This document shows, piece by piece, positions 10,780-19,477 of a stretch of DNA of 36,451 nucleotides. How positions within the stretch are numbered: the stretch's first letter is position 1; every line of letters starts with the position of its first letter. The stretch covers positions 1-36,451 of the forward strand of contig JAUCBJ010000695.1 in NCBI GenBank assembly GCA_032718475.1, written 5' to 3'. This DNA is from Nemertoderma westbladi. Its lineage: Eukaryota; Xenacoelomorpha; Nemertodermatida; Nemertodermatidae. The notes beneath the pieces are model-generated. The model was not told the DNA's origin. It made no database searches and saw only the letters and a program-made list of their open reading frames with translations. The translations under genes and the position numbers were made by a program.

Positions 10780-10945
10780 GTGCGCCGAACGCGACGCGGC
10801 GCAGAAAAAATTGTGCGCCTGCGCAGTCGAAAACAGTGCAAAATCCGCGTGCGCAGCAAAAAAACTGCGCGAGATTGGCGCGCGCAGCAGAAATTCTGCG
10901 CGAGATTGGCGCGCACAGCAGAAATACTGCCAGACTGCGCGAAAT
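10780..10945 (+). repeat. CpG-dense 31-bp tandem repeat
   Basis: The unit CTGCGCGAGATTGGCGCGC followed by (A/G)CAGCAGAAATT begins at 10865 and again at 10896, with partial copies at the edges. The whole 165-bp stretch is unusually rich in CG and GCGCGC compared with its AT-rich surroundings. Overlapping open frames on both strands are composition-driven and show no family resemblance. Confidence 0.6.
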
Positions 10946-11099
10946 CTCCTACCACGTACCTGCCTGCCTACTGCTGTACTGGCAGACTGGCCTAAAGCAC
11001 ACCAAGTACTGAAGTAGCCAAGTAGCAAGTCTGCAAGTAGGACTGTAGGAGGCTTATTATTTCAGTATTTCTTACAGTCTTATCTGTATTGTCATTACC

Positions 11100-12050
11100 C
11101 TGTTACCGGTAGTCAGCAGACTGCCAGGGGTAGCGGGCCTATATGGAATATTGACAAAAAGCGCGCCACACGGGTTCTCGTTAAACGAAAACCGCGCCAG
11201 CCATGACATTCAATGCGCGCCAACCATTGACAGATTGACCATGAAATTTTGCAATTATTGTAATCATTTACCATGTAATCATTATACTGCAGTACCTAGA
11301 CCTACTCCTACAGTATTTTAACATGGAAATGCGAGCGTAGCGAGCAAGAAAATTTTGGAGAAATGTTAAGATTAATACAGTAATACTGTAATATTCAGAT
11401 AGTAGGTCAGCCGACTGTTTTCAAATACAGAAGTGATTAAATTGCGAGCGTAGCGAGCAAGAAAATTTTAACATTTTTGGTAGGTCAAGCGACTGTTTTT
11501 TACCTACAGATGTGATTACGAATTAAATCGGAGTGTAGCGAGCACGGAAAATCTGCTGAATCTGGAATCGTGGTTTTAGGTTATATTGGTGTGAACAATT
11601 GAAAAACCTTTCAATCAACTCTACCGGTATTAAATTTTAATTATTAAACACATTAAAACTTTGGCCTGATATTGGCCATGATGATTAAAGTGGATTGGAT
11701 ATGGGATATGGTACCTTCAATGTCAATTTGTCGATCAGTCGGTTTGTCCATAATGTGGGTGATAAAATATCACTAATCAAATATCCCTATTATTACAGTT
11801 ATTCTGTTATTTGAATGATGAATAAAGTCAATAAGAGTAGGGCGTATTACAGTAGGCATACGTATAATACTGTAATACACAAACGCGAGCGAAGCGAGCG
11901 AAAATTTTTAAGGCTAGGGCTAACTCCTTTTAAAAATAGGCTCTACTGGCTGACTGGTAGAATTTCAAGTACAGAAGTAGAGTGGCTGGACATCTTGCCA
12001 GTCAGCCAGTGCTGCAGTGCATTTTGCTAACTGTACATGACATCCATTTC
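11100..12050 (+). repeat. Diverged repeats around GCGAGCGTAGCGAGC
   Basis: GCGAGC(G)(T/A)AGCGAGC, usually followed by AAGAAAATTTT, occurs at 11331, 11444, 11529 (as CGGAGTGTAGCGAGC) and 11885. Copies two and three sit in a duplicated block of roughly 100 bp that begins GTAGGTCA(G/A)(C)CGACTGTTTT and includes TACAGA(A/T)GTGATTA. CGCGCCA words at 11160-11230 resemble the 42-bp repeat downstream. No gene is visible. Confidence 0.5.
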
Positions 12051-12168
12051 CGCGCCAGGATCGTCAATGCGCGCCACACGCCCCTGTTCCTTCGCGCCAG
12101 GATCCTGAATGCGCGCCACACGCCCCTGTTCCTTCGCGCCAGGATCCTAAATGCGCGCCACACATGTT
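12051..12168 (+). repeat. 42-bp tandem repeat, about 2.8 copies
   Basis: Units begin at 12051, 12093 and 12135 with CGCGCCAGGATC and contain ATGCGCGCCACACGCCCC then TGTTCCTT. Because 42 is a multiple of three, an open frame (RARILNARHTPLFL repeated) runs through, but nothing suggests a protein. Confidence 0.75.
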
Positions 12169-12264
12169 GAGCAAACTCTACATAAATTCCAACCTGGGTA
12201 GCGGGTAGGTCTACTTACCGGTACTGACTTAGTGCTGTGTAGTGCAAGTCTGAGCCGTGCTATC

Positions 12265-12346
12265 AATTTTCTGCGCCTGCGCCTGTCGCGCCGCGCTCTA
12301 AATTTTCTGCGCCTGCGCGCGGCGCTGCGCTCTCAATTTTCTGCGC
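12265..12346 (+). repeat. Triplicated TCAATTTTCTGCGCCTGCGC
   Basis: Three copies of (C)T(C/A)AATTTTCTGCGCC at about 12264, 12299 and 12334 are separated by CG-rich spacers. This is the last of the CpG-rich repeats before LINE A and may be part of its 5' promoter region, though this cannot be decided from one copy. Confidence 0.55.
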
Positions 12347-12488
12347 CATGAACGGGTAGGCTAAATTTGTAGACAATGAATGTATCTGCAAGGGCCATTA
12401 AACGCAGCCAATCATCGCCGATACCTTGAAAACACTGTCCGTGTACTAGACGTCCGTGAACGACAGTGTACTAGAATTATATTGGGTG

Positions 12489-12734
12489 ATGGTTGTTTTA
12501 TATTTGTTGTCCGTTTATGTAAGTTGTATTTTGGTTTGTTTATGTAGAAGTACAGTTTTCGTACATAGCCCGACTCGACTGACATTGCGCGTTGTTTTAT
12601 TACTCACAGCCCCATTCCACTGGCCACTTTTTCTTGTTTGTTCAAACTTTAAACTTACTAATAATGCATTATATTGTTTGCAAGCCAGTAACAACCAAAT
12701 GTTTCTACATTATCCGACAAAATGTGGCGGATAG
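12489..12734 (+). CDS. Hydrophobic leader ORF in the same frame as LINE A ORF2, ended by TAG
   Basis: The frame of ORF2 is open upstream from ATG 12489 (MVVLYLLSVYVSCILVCLC) to a single TAG at 12732-12734, after which it stays open for 1,289 codons to 16601. The 81-residue leader is hydrophobic at its start, like a signal or membrane segment. Sea-urchin LINEs with N-terminal 2A peptides are known to start with signal-like leaders, so this may be the true N-terminus of ORF2 broken by one nonsense codon. Alternatives are a frameshift joining the short ATG frame at 12772 to ORF2, or a separate upstream ORF. Confidence refers to this being element-derived coding sequence. Confidence 0.45.
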   Translation: MVVLYLLSVYVSCILVCLCRSTVFVHSPTRLTLRVVLLLTAPFHWPLFLVCSNFKLTNNALYCLQASNNQMFLHYPTKCGG

Positions 12735-15700
12735 CCACAACAAACCATATTCAAAATTTTCACGTTTTATTATGGTTCTTATTGGTTTGCAAACAGTACC
12801 CAGTGGCATCCAGTGTATGTTGTATTAGCCACAGTAGTATATTCAATTACCTTCCAACCATCTTCCATATCGATCCTTCTTTGCGGTGATATAGAGAGTA
12901 ACCCTGGCCCGCTCTCTGTATGGCACCATAATGTCCGCAGCCTTTTACCAAAATTAAATAACAAAATCTGCACTGACAAGTTAAAAATAATTTACGACAC
13001 TATCTTAGATTTAAATATTGATATTTTTATTGTAACGGAAACATGGTTTTTAAAATGTACGGCAGCTGACCATGAAAGTGAGCTGAACAAACACTCTTAT
13101 AAATACTATGACAAACCCCGCGCTGACAACTCGGGGTACGGTGGTGTCGGGTTATTTATCAGGGAGTCATTACCCCATCTCAGACGCACTGGCAGGGCCT
13201 TTAACTCGCAAGGTCTAGAATTAATATTTATTGATATTTTCATCGTAAAATTAAAAGTTCTCGTGATTGGTCTTTACACACCCACCGAACCTACTGCACA
13301 GTACTGGGATACCTTGTACGATGTTATTTGTAACATCACGACAGCGTATAAATATGATGGAATTCTTCTTTTAGGTGACTTTAATACCAACTGTTTTCAC
13401 CAAACTCCTTTTCTAGTAAACAAATTCTGCTCTTTAACTGGTTTTACCCAAGTGATAAACTCTATAACTCGATCCCAATCCCAATCTTGCATTGACTTAT
13501 TATTCACTAATTTACTTCCCCTGAAAATTAAGGCGGACGCACATGCTGATATTTGTTTTGACAACAACCTTCCCATTTCTGACCACTCGCCAATTTTTAT
13601 CGACTTAAACGTTGATATCAAACCGCCACCCCTTTTCATTCGTACCGTATGGGATTATGACAAAGCGAACTGGGGAGAATTCAGACAATTCCTAAATAGC
13701 AAATGTCTTAGTAGCTACTTTGGTGCACATGCCGATGACCCTGTTGAAGGTGTTAATTTTCTCACAGAGACTTTACTTGAAGGTACGAATAGATTTATTC
13801 CCAGCCACAAAATAAAAACCAGATCCAGCGACCCTAAGTGGATAAATAATGAGTTGCGCTCACTGTTCAGGCGCAGGGAAAGGCTACACAAACGAGCCAA
13901 AGGGACACCCAACAACTCAAATCAATGGGTCAATTTCAGAAAATATCGAAATTTTGTCACTCAAAAAGTTCGCTTAGCTAAGGCTTCATATTCTAGTGAA
14001 TTGTATTTATCAACCAAAAGTTCCAGCAACTTAGACTCTAAGAAATGGTTTTCAATAGTAAAGTCGGTACTGGGGAAAAACAAATTATCATCCATCCCGT
14101 TCTTATTTGATGGTGATACAGCGGTGTATGAAGCCTTTGACAAAGCCCAAGTTCTAAATAACAGATTTGTCATTAATTCCACTTTACCAGGTTTATTACC
14201 GACGACCCCAGTACAATCCACACCTCAGACAGCACCACCGCTAGTACATCCCACACACCAGCCTGTACCACCGGTGGCACTTTCTGTAGTACCTCCAGTG
14301 CTTCACCACATACCCCCGACTGTACCACTGGTAGTACATCCCACACCTCCGATTGTACCTCCAGCAGTGCACCCCATACCCCAGACTGTACCACCGGTTG
14401 TACATCCCACACCTCCGATTGTACCTCCAGCAGTGCACCCCATACCCCAGACTGTACCACCGGAAGTACATCCCACACCTCCGATTGTACCTCCAGCAGT
14501 GCACCCCATACCCCAGACTGTACCACCGGTAGTACATCCCACACCGTCGATTGTACCTCCAGCAGTGCACCCCATACCCCAGACTGTACCACCGGTGGTA
14601 CATCCCACACCTCCGATTGTACCTCTAGCAGTGCACCCCATACCCCTGACTGTACCACCGGTAGTACATCCCATACCTCCGATTGTACCTCCAGCAGTGC
14701 ACCCCATACCCCAGACTGTACCACACCAGACTGTACATCCCATACCACAATCTTTACCCCCGACTTCACTACACCCCGACCCCTCTACTGTTCAGGGCGT
14801 CCCTGAAGAAGCAGTCCTAGAGCACATACAGATTTCAGAAGAGGACGTAGGTGCAGGTATTTCGTCCTTAAAAACGAATGGATCTCCTGGTATCGATGGA
14901 ATAAGTAACAGAGTTATTAAATCATTATCCGGCTCTTTAATAGTCAGTCTAACTATTTTATTTAACGCGTTACTTAACATTTCTATTTTTCCACAATCCT
15001 GGAAGTATTCTAATATTACTCCAATTTTTAAAAAGGGGGAATTTTATAATTCTGGCAACTATCGCCCAATTTCTTTATTAAATAACCTTTCTAAGCTTTT
15101 TGAAACTGTTGTCAGAAAGCATATCTGGAATTTCCTATGGCATAAAATATCGAAACGACAATCAGGATTTATTCCCGGCGATAGTTGCCAAAACCAACTT
15201 CTCTTCCTATACGACTCCTGGTGCCAGGCATGGGATGAAGGCGACGTCACACAAGTAATATTCTGTGATGTCACAAAAGCCTTTGACAGGGTATGGCACG
15301 CAGGTCTCCTTGAAAAATTATATAGAATGGGAATCCGCGGTCGTTTATTGGCATGGTTCCAATGTTATTTATCAGGGCGTTGGCAGCGTGTAGTACTAGA
15401 TGGGACATGCTCACTGTTTCTGGCGGTGCTCGCAGGCGTACCCCAGGGAAGTGTGCTCGGTCCCATCTTATTTATTATTTACATAAATGACCTTGTTGAT
15501 GTATTGTCGGCAAACTGTTCACTGTTTGCTGACGATACATCTCTTTCATCTAGAATCAGTCATCCTGTTGTGCGCGCTCACTTTCTTAACCACGAACTTC
15601 ATGAACTACACACTTGGGCTACTAAATGGCTCGTAACTTTTAACCCAGAGAAAACCATTGTAATGACTATGTGTGGTTCCATCCCCTACCAGACAGTGCC

Positions 15701-16601
15701 ACTATATCTAAATGGTGAGGCCCTTCCGTGTGGTGAGACTCACAAACACCTGGGACTGGTATTTTCTTCCAATTTCAAGTTCAATGACCATGTCCTAGAA
15801 CTAATTAACTCAGTTTCGAGAAATCTATTGGTTCTGCGGAAAACTAAATACGTCCTATCCAAAGATGCAATACTAAAAATATACAAAACATTTATACGTC
15901 CTAAACTGGAATACGGCTGTGCGGTCTGGAACAACATATCTCAAGAAATGTCTGAACTACTTGACAATTTTGAACTTGAAATTCTAAGAATTGCCACTGG
16001 TGCTCCATCTCGCACTTCACATAGCAAGTTATATACCGAATGCAACATACAGAGTCTCTCTTCCAGGCGCTCAGCCATCTGCTTAATAACTTTTTATAAA
16101 ATTATTAACAAGTTAACTCCGGAGTACTTATTTTCCAGAATCCCAATTACAGTGGGGCAAAACCCATCACATAGTTACCCTCTCAGAAACAGCGCCAACA
16201 TTTCCCAAATATCGTACCGTAAAGACCTTTATGGCAAATCTTTCTTTCCAAACACTATAAAAAAATGGAACGATCTCCCTTTTTCAACACGTTCACTCCC
16301 TCTCCCGACGTTTAAATCCCGACTCATTTCAAATAATGTTATCAAACCATTTTACTGTGTTGGAACCCGCAAATTTCAAATCATTGTCTGCCAGTTGCGA
16401 CTGCGGTGTAGTGAATTATCTGCAGACATGGTATCCAGGCACCTTCAGGACTCACCTGAGTGCACCTCATGCGGTGCTGCCACAGAAAACGCCTTTCACT
16501 TTTTTATAACTTGTCCGAATTACTCTGGTGCCCGCCGTACACTGAAGGTTGGGTTGGAAGCCCTGGGGGCTTCACTGTCATTAAACTCTGTTTTAGAGTG
16601 A
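12735..16601 (+). CDS. LINE A ORF2: 2A peptide, AP endonuclease, proline-rich repeat, reverse transcriptase, zinc knuckle
   Basis: Residues are numbered from codon 12813, a GTG. The motif GDIESNPGP is at 25-33. The endonuclease follows with HHNVRS (N40), VTETW (E76), GDFNTN (D189/N191) and ISDHSP (D257/H258), so the AP-endonuclease catalytic set is complete. A linker leads to a tandem proline-rich array (508-639). Reverse transcriptase then shows NYRPISLL, QSGFIPGDS, DVTKAFDRVWH, AGVPQGSVLGP and FADDTS (D907/D908). The C-terminus has CTSCGAATENAFHFFITC (from C1217), a CCHC-like knuckle. The protein would nick chromosomal DNA and copy the element RNA by target-primed reverse transcription. The frame contains no Met codon before about residue 839, so translation must begin upstream. 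Confidence 0.9.
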   Translation, partial: PQQTIFKIFTFYYGSYWFANSTQWHPVYVVLATVVYSITFQPSSISILLCGDIESNPGPLSVWHHNVRSLLPKLNNKICTDKLKIIYDTILDLNIDIFIVTETWFLKCTAADHESELNKHSYKYYDKPRADNSGYGGVGLFIRESLPHLRRTGRAFNSQGLELIFIDIFIVKLKVLVIGLYTPTEPTAQYWDTLYDVICNITTAYKYDGILLLGDFNTNCFHQTPFLVNKFCSLTGFTQVINSITRSQSQSCIDLLFTNLLPLKIKADAHADICFDNNLPISDHSPIFIDLNVDIKPPPLFIRTVWDYDKANWGEFRQFLNSKCLSSYFGAHADDPVEGVNFLTETLLEGTNRFIPSHKIKTRSSDPKWINNELRSLFRRRERLHKRAKGTPNNSNQWVNFRKYRNFVTQKVRLAKASYSSELYLSTKSSSNLDSKKWFSIVKSVLGKNKLSSIPFLFDGDTAVYEAFDKAQVLNNRFVINSTLPGLLPTTPVQSTPQTAPPLVHPTHQPVPPVALSVVPPVLHHIPPTVPLVVHPTPPIVPPAVHPIPQTVPPVVHPTPPIVPPAVHPIPQTVPPEVHPTPPIVPPAVHPIPQTVPPVVHPTPSIVPPAVHPIPQTVPPVVHPTPPIVPLAVHPIPLTVPPVVHPIPPIVPPAVHPIPQTVPHQTVHPIPQSLPPTSLHPDPSTVQGVPEEAVLEHIQISEEDVGAGISSLKTNGSPGIDGISNRVIKSLSGSLIVSLTILFNALLNISIFPQSWKYSNITPIFKKGEFYNSGNYRPISLLNNLSKLFETVVRKHIWNFLWHKISKRQSGFIPGDSCQNQLLFLYDSWCQAWDEGDVTQVIFCDVTKAFDRVWHAGLLEKLYRMGIRGRLLAWFQCYLSGRWQRVVLDGTCSLFLAVLAGVPQGSVLGPILFIIYINDLVDVLSANCSLFADDTSLSSRISHPVVRAHFLNHELHELHTWATKWLVTFNPEKTIVMTMCGSIPYQTVPLYLNGEALPCGETHKHLGLVFSSNFKFNDHVLELINSVSRNLLVLRKTKYVLSKDAILKIYKTFIRPKLEYGCAVWNNISQEMSELLDNFELEILRIATGAPSRTSHSKLYTECNIQSLSSRRSAICLITFYKIINKLTPEYLFSRIPITVGQNPSHSYPLRNSANISQISYRKDLYGKSFFPNTIKKWNDLPFSTRSLPLPTFKSRLISNNVIKPFYCVGTRKFQIIVCQLRLRCSELSADMVSRHLQDSPECTSCGAATENAFHFFITCPNYSGARRTLKVGLEALGASLSLNSVLE
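12888..12911 (+). other. 2A-type ribosome-skipping motif DIESNPGP
   Basis: The eight codons encode D-I-E-S-N-P-G-P, an exact match to the D-x-E-x-N-P-G-P 2A consensus, preceded by the hydrophobic ISILLCG. In known 2A peptides the ribosome fails to join the final Gly and Pro, releasing the upstream peptide and continuing. Active 2A motifs at the N-terminus of APE-type LINE ORF2 are established for sea urchin and some other invertebrates. Here it would separate a leader from the endonuclease, whose first conserved Asn lies only seven residues later. Confidence 0.8.
14334..14729 (+). repeat. In-frame 66-bp coding minisatellite (12 x 11 residues) inside LINE A ORF2
   Basis: Twelve head-to-tail units of 33 bp encode alternating VHPTPPIVPPA and VHPIPQTVPPV, giving six 66-bp higher-order units. 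Diverged units extend on both sides (14196-14333 and 14730-14790). The array lies between the post-endonuclease linker and the first RT block. Unit length is a multiple of three, so the frame is kept, and long minus-strand frames also open up as a by-product. The encoded segment is Pro/Val/His-rich, probably disordered or polyproline-II-like. LINE ORF2 proteins are not normally repetitive here. Confidence 0.9.
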
Positions 16602-16900
16602 CAAGGTATATCTGCGACCGATTACAACAAATATTTCTCCCTTCTAAACACCTTTATTGTCTCTACTCAGCGTTTTCGGCTACTTTCACAATAAAACAAA
16701 ACCATTAGCCCAAAATATTTACTTACTTGCTTGCATATATACCTTTTCCCTTCAACTGCCTTTGTTAGCTAATTAAATAGATTCATTTGGTAATGTAAAT
16801 TAAATTTCACTGTATGTTGCTACATTATATTATTTTTATTTTTTATGTTTATTGATGTGCCTTCTATTTTGTGGCTTGGTTGTGAGTCAGCGCGCCCGTC

Positions 16901-17230
16901 GGTCTAGTATATTTTTATTTTATAAAGTTTATTGTTTACCATATATTTACAACTGTCACTCCTAGCAACTCTAATCTGATATAATAACTAAGCTGGATAT
17001 AGGGCCTTATCTGTCCGAATTGTTATTGTCAATTGTCATAATGTGACCCTGTTAAGCTTAATTCAATATACAGTCCTACCGCTAGAGAAAAAACACTGTC
17101 CGGTGTTCAGACATGCATGTGCATTGAACAACAAGATGATGCAACCAAGCACATCCTGACTTTGGAGAACAAGGTTCCGATGGCGACAGAAGTCCTGTTA
17201 TTTCAGCTCATTTGATTAAAAAGTTACTTA
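16901..17230. other. Non-coding flank after LINE A
   Basis: No coding signal. AT-rich sequence with TTATAAAGTTTATTG near 16920 and a mixed stretch to 17230. The LINE A 3' end could lie anywhere from about 16700 to 17000. Confidence 0.35.
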
Positions 17231-17585
17231 CGGACAGCGGGACTCCCAGATCCCGCAAACGGAAACAACTGGCATTTTTTCCCTGTAATATTGTTTTGAA
17301 TAAAGGGAAGGTGTGTCTATTTAATTTCAGTAATTACTGCACTTAATGACTAATTGTATCAGAACTACAGTTCTCCAAACATTGTCAAAGTAAAAAAAAT
17401 ATTATTCAAATTTGAGATTATACAAAAAATTAACAAATAATAAAATTTGTGAGATTTCGCTGGGATGAGTTGCTCTCATCTATAATTAGTCCACTAAAAC
17501 AAATATTTCGTCCGAAGTGCGAAAATCAACTTCAGGAGCTTAGCTTTTGTGTTTGGGACTCCGGAGTCCCGCAGTCCTCAAAGGG
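17231..17585. mobile_element. Possible 355-bp MITE with GGGACTCC palindromic ends and TTAA at one side
   Basis: Left CGGACAGCGGGACTCCCAGA at 17231 pairs with the reverse complement of the right end, where GGACTGCGGGACTCCGGAGT is followed by CCC. The right end is itself a near-perfect palindrome (GGGACTCCGGAGTCCC at 17559) and is followed by TTAA at 17586-17589, as in piggyBac-type insertions. The left flank reads TTAC, not TTAA, and the inner sequences match only weakly, so the call is tentative. Confidence 0.4.
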
Positions 17586-17750
17586 TTAATGTAATATGTG
17601 AAGCCAGGAGTGTTATAATACTCTAAGGTCATAGACGGTCGTAAGAATATGAGTCTATATTTGAACTGAGAATCAATCCTCAAGTCAAGAAATCTTTGGG
17701 TTTATGCATGTAAAGTCCCATACTTTACCAAAAAATAGTGAAATTTTTAA
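17586..17750 (+). repeat. Direct repeat copy 1 (about 165 bp)
   Basis: Begins TTAATGTAATATGTGAA and includes GAGTGTTATA, AATCTTTGGGTTTATGCATG and CCCATACTTTAC. The same order appears in the copy at 17945-18115, 359 bp downstream. The spacer contains a further GTCCCATACTTTACCA at about 17899. Confidence 0.65.
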
Positions 17751-17944
17751 TTTATACACAGAGAAGTAGTCTAACTCAGCCCAATCACCCAGTGGAATGC
17801 AAAGCACGTTTGTGTTGCGTCATCTTAAGAAACAATTATCTGTAGTTTCATAATCTACTCCCTTAGAAACATCATGATCACGGCCAATTGAAAATTGTCC
17901 CATACTTTACCATTATAATGGCGATTACATTTTAGTGCACTGTA

Positions 17945-18115
17945 TTAATGTAATATATGAAACCTGGAGGGAGGAGTGTTATACTGCTTTAGGGTGATAG
18001 TAGTGGGAAGCATAGAAGTATGTATTTTAACTAAGAATCATTCCTCAGTTAACTAATCTTTGAGTTTATGCATGTAAATAGTCCCGTACTTTACAACAAA
18101 ATTTCAAAAAATTTA
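17945..18115 (+). repeat. Direct repeat copy 2 (about 170 bp)
   Basis: TTAATGTAATATATGAAAC, GGAGTGTTATACTG, AATCTTTGAGTTTATGCATG and CCCGTACTTTAC match copy 1 in order with scattered substitutions and short indels. This is a diverged local tandem duplication or two copies of one short element. Confidence 0.65.
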
Positions 18116-19214
18116 GTTTTTTTAGCAGATAAGAAGATCGGTAAGTACAGTAAATTGATACATTTTTAGAAAAATGGAAAGAATTTCTAAACTTTTCACA
18201 GAATACACGTGTACCAAGTTTGGTTATACAGTATTTCATCAATGATTGGCGGACTTATTTCGGTTTTTATCAAAATTTTGAAACTATCGGTACCAACAGA
18301 CAGAATGTCTCATATGTGACCTTTGATTCCTTAAAGTTCAGATTATTTCCAAACTTTTGACAGACTTCATACGTACCAAGTTTGGTTTATTTTCATCTAT
18401 AAATGACCGAGTTATACAGTATTAGCGATCAAAAATTAGACAGATGACAGACAACTCCTCAATGGCACCCATATGCTAACACTTCGGGTCAATTTGTGGG
18501 TCGCCCCACATTTTGCATCCATATCTTGGTTGGAAATACTTAGTTGCACTTTATTATCACTAATTATCCAGAAATTACTGCTGAAATGAACTACCTTCCA
18601 TCTAATAATGTAATACACAGCAGTCGTCTAAGCAGGCAAATCACAATGACAATTCGTGTGATGTGCTGATGTGTTTTGCATCACTCACTGTCTTTTACCA
18701 ATTAATCAAGTGTTCCATTGGTCGCAATTGACAGAAGTTGTGGCAATGGTGAAAAGAGACACAGATCCCCGAAGCGCCATATTGGGTACTTCCAGAAGGC
18801 CTGCAAACTTATTTTGAAGGTCATTGATTCTTTGAATTCGAAACACCAGAGTCAGTTGGACTTTATGACTCGCCAACTTGAAGTACTTTATTAGAAAACA
18901 TACTCAAAGGTTGATTATATAATCGCAATCTAAGGTTATCCATTAAGTTACAGACTGACAGTTGTGTGACGAAATATAACTACTACTGATTATGTAGTTG
19001 GTATGTGCTACACTGCTTCGGTGGAATACCTCAACTAGGCCTATCTGTAGCACCTTCATATAAAATGCCAATAAAATTTAGGCTAAGATGTGGAAACATG
19101 GTATCTTCCTTCACATGGGCATTGCGTGCAGTAGTAAATTCATAAATTCAAATAAATACATACAATTCCTACTCCGATTTTGATTGATTTAAATTTGTTC
19201 GATTTGAACTGGGG
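18116..19214. other. Non-coding stretch with short duplicated words
   Basis: TACCAAGTTTGGTT occurs at about 18213 and 18378, each near GTTATACAGTATT, indicating another diverged short duplication. The rest has no coding signal on either strand. A TAGGCCTA-type word lies at 19036. Confidence 0.4.
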
Positions 19215-19350
19215 ATGGTGGAGTGGTTGTTGGAACCGGAAAAGGTGGCTTGGTTGTTGGAACTGGGGGAGGTGGAATTGTTGGGGGAACTGGCAAAGGT
19301 GGAGTGGTTGAAAAAACTGTGGAAGGTGAAGTTGTTTGGAACTGGGGATG
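19215..19350 (+). repeat. 27-bp degenerate repeat, about five units
   Basis: The purine-rich unit GTTGTTGGAACTGGGGGAGG followed by TGGAATT repeats with a 27-bp (9-codon) period. One plus-strand frame reads VVGTGKGGL, VVGTGGGGI, VGGTGKGGV, VEKTVEGEV. The minus strand reads a Gln/Phe/His-rich repeat. It is probably a minisatellite; a coding role is unsupported. Confidence 0.6.
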
Positions 19351-19477
19351 GTATGGTCAGTGGTTGTGGGATGGTATGTATGGGCCAAATGGAGCAGGTA
19401 TTCCATCGAACCTTGACGATTTAGATATTCTGAGCATAAATACACTAGGTCCAGCTATTCAATGAGATATTTCTGAA

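Larger units (their letters stand above)
12380..16900 (+). mobile_element. LINE A: non-LTR retrotransposon (CR1/L2-like) with long open ORF2
   Basis: The core is an ORF2 coding for endonuclease, reverse transcriptase and zinc knuckle (12735-16601). It is preceded by an in-frame leader ORF and followed by about 300 bp of AT-rich 3' sequence with AATAAA near 16691. The 5' limit is set loosely where CpG repeats give way to leader sequence. The 3' limit is uncertain: no simple-repeat tail or flanking duplication could be recognised. All endonuclease and RT catalytic motifs are present, and there is no internal stop in 1,289 codons, so the copy is young or recently active. Confidence 0.75.

Noticed and set aside
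10659-11028. Four overlapping 82-98-codon frames in the CpG-rich block
   Set aside because: Open in several frames on both strands because of repeat composition; no family resemblance.
14173-14769. Three long minus-strand open frames (120-198 codons) opposite the LINE A repeat
   Set aside because: They exist because the 66-bp repeat is a multiple of three and lacks stops in several frames; the plus strand carries the intact LINE ORF2.
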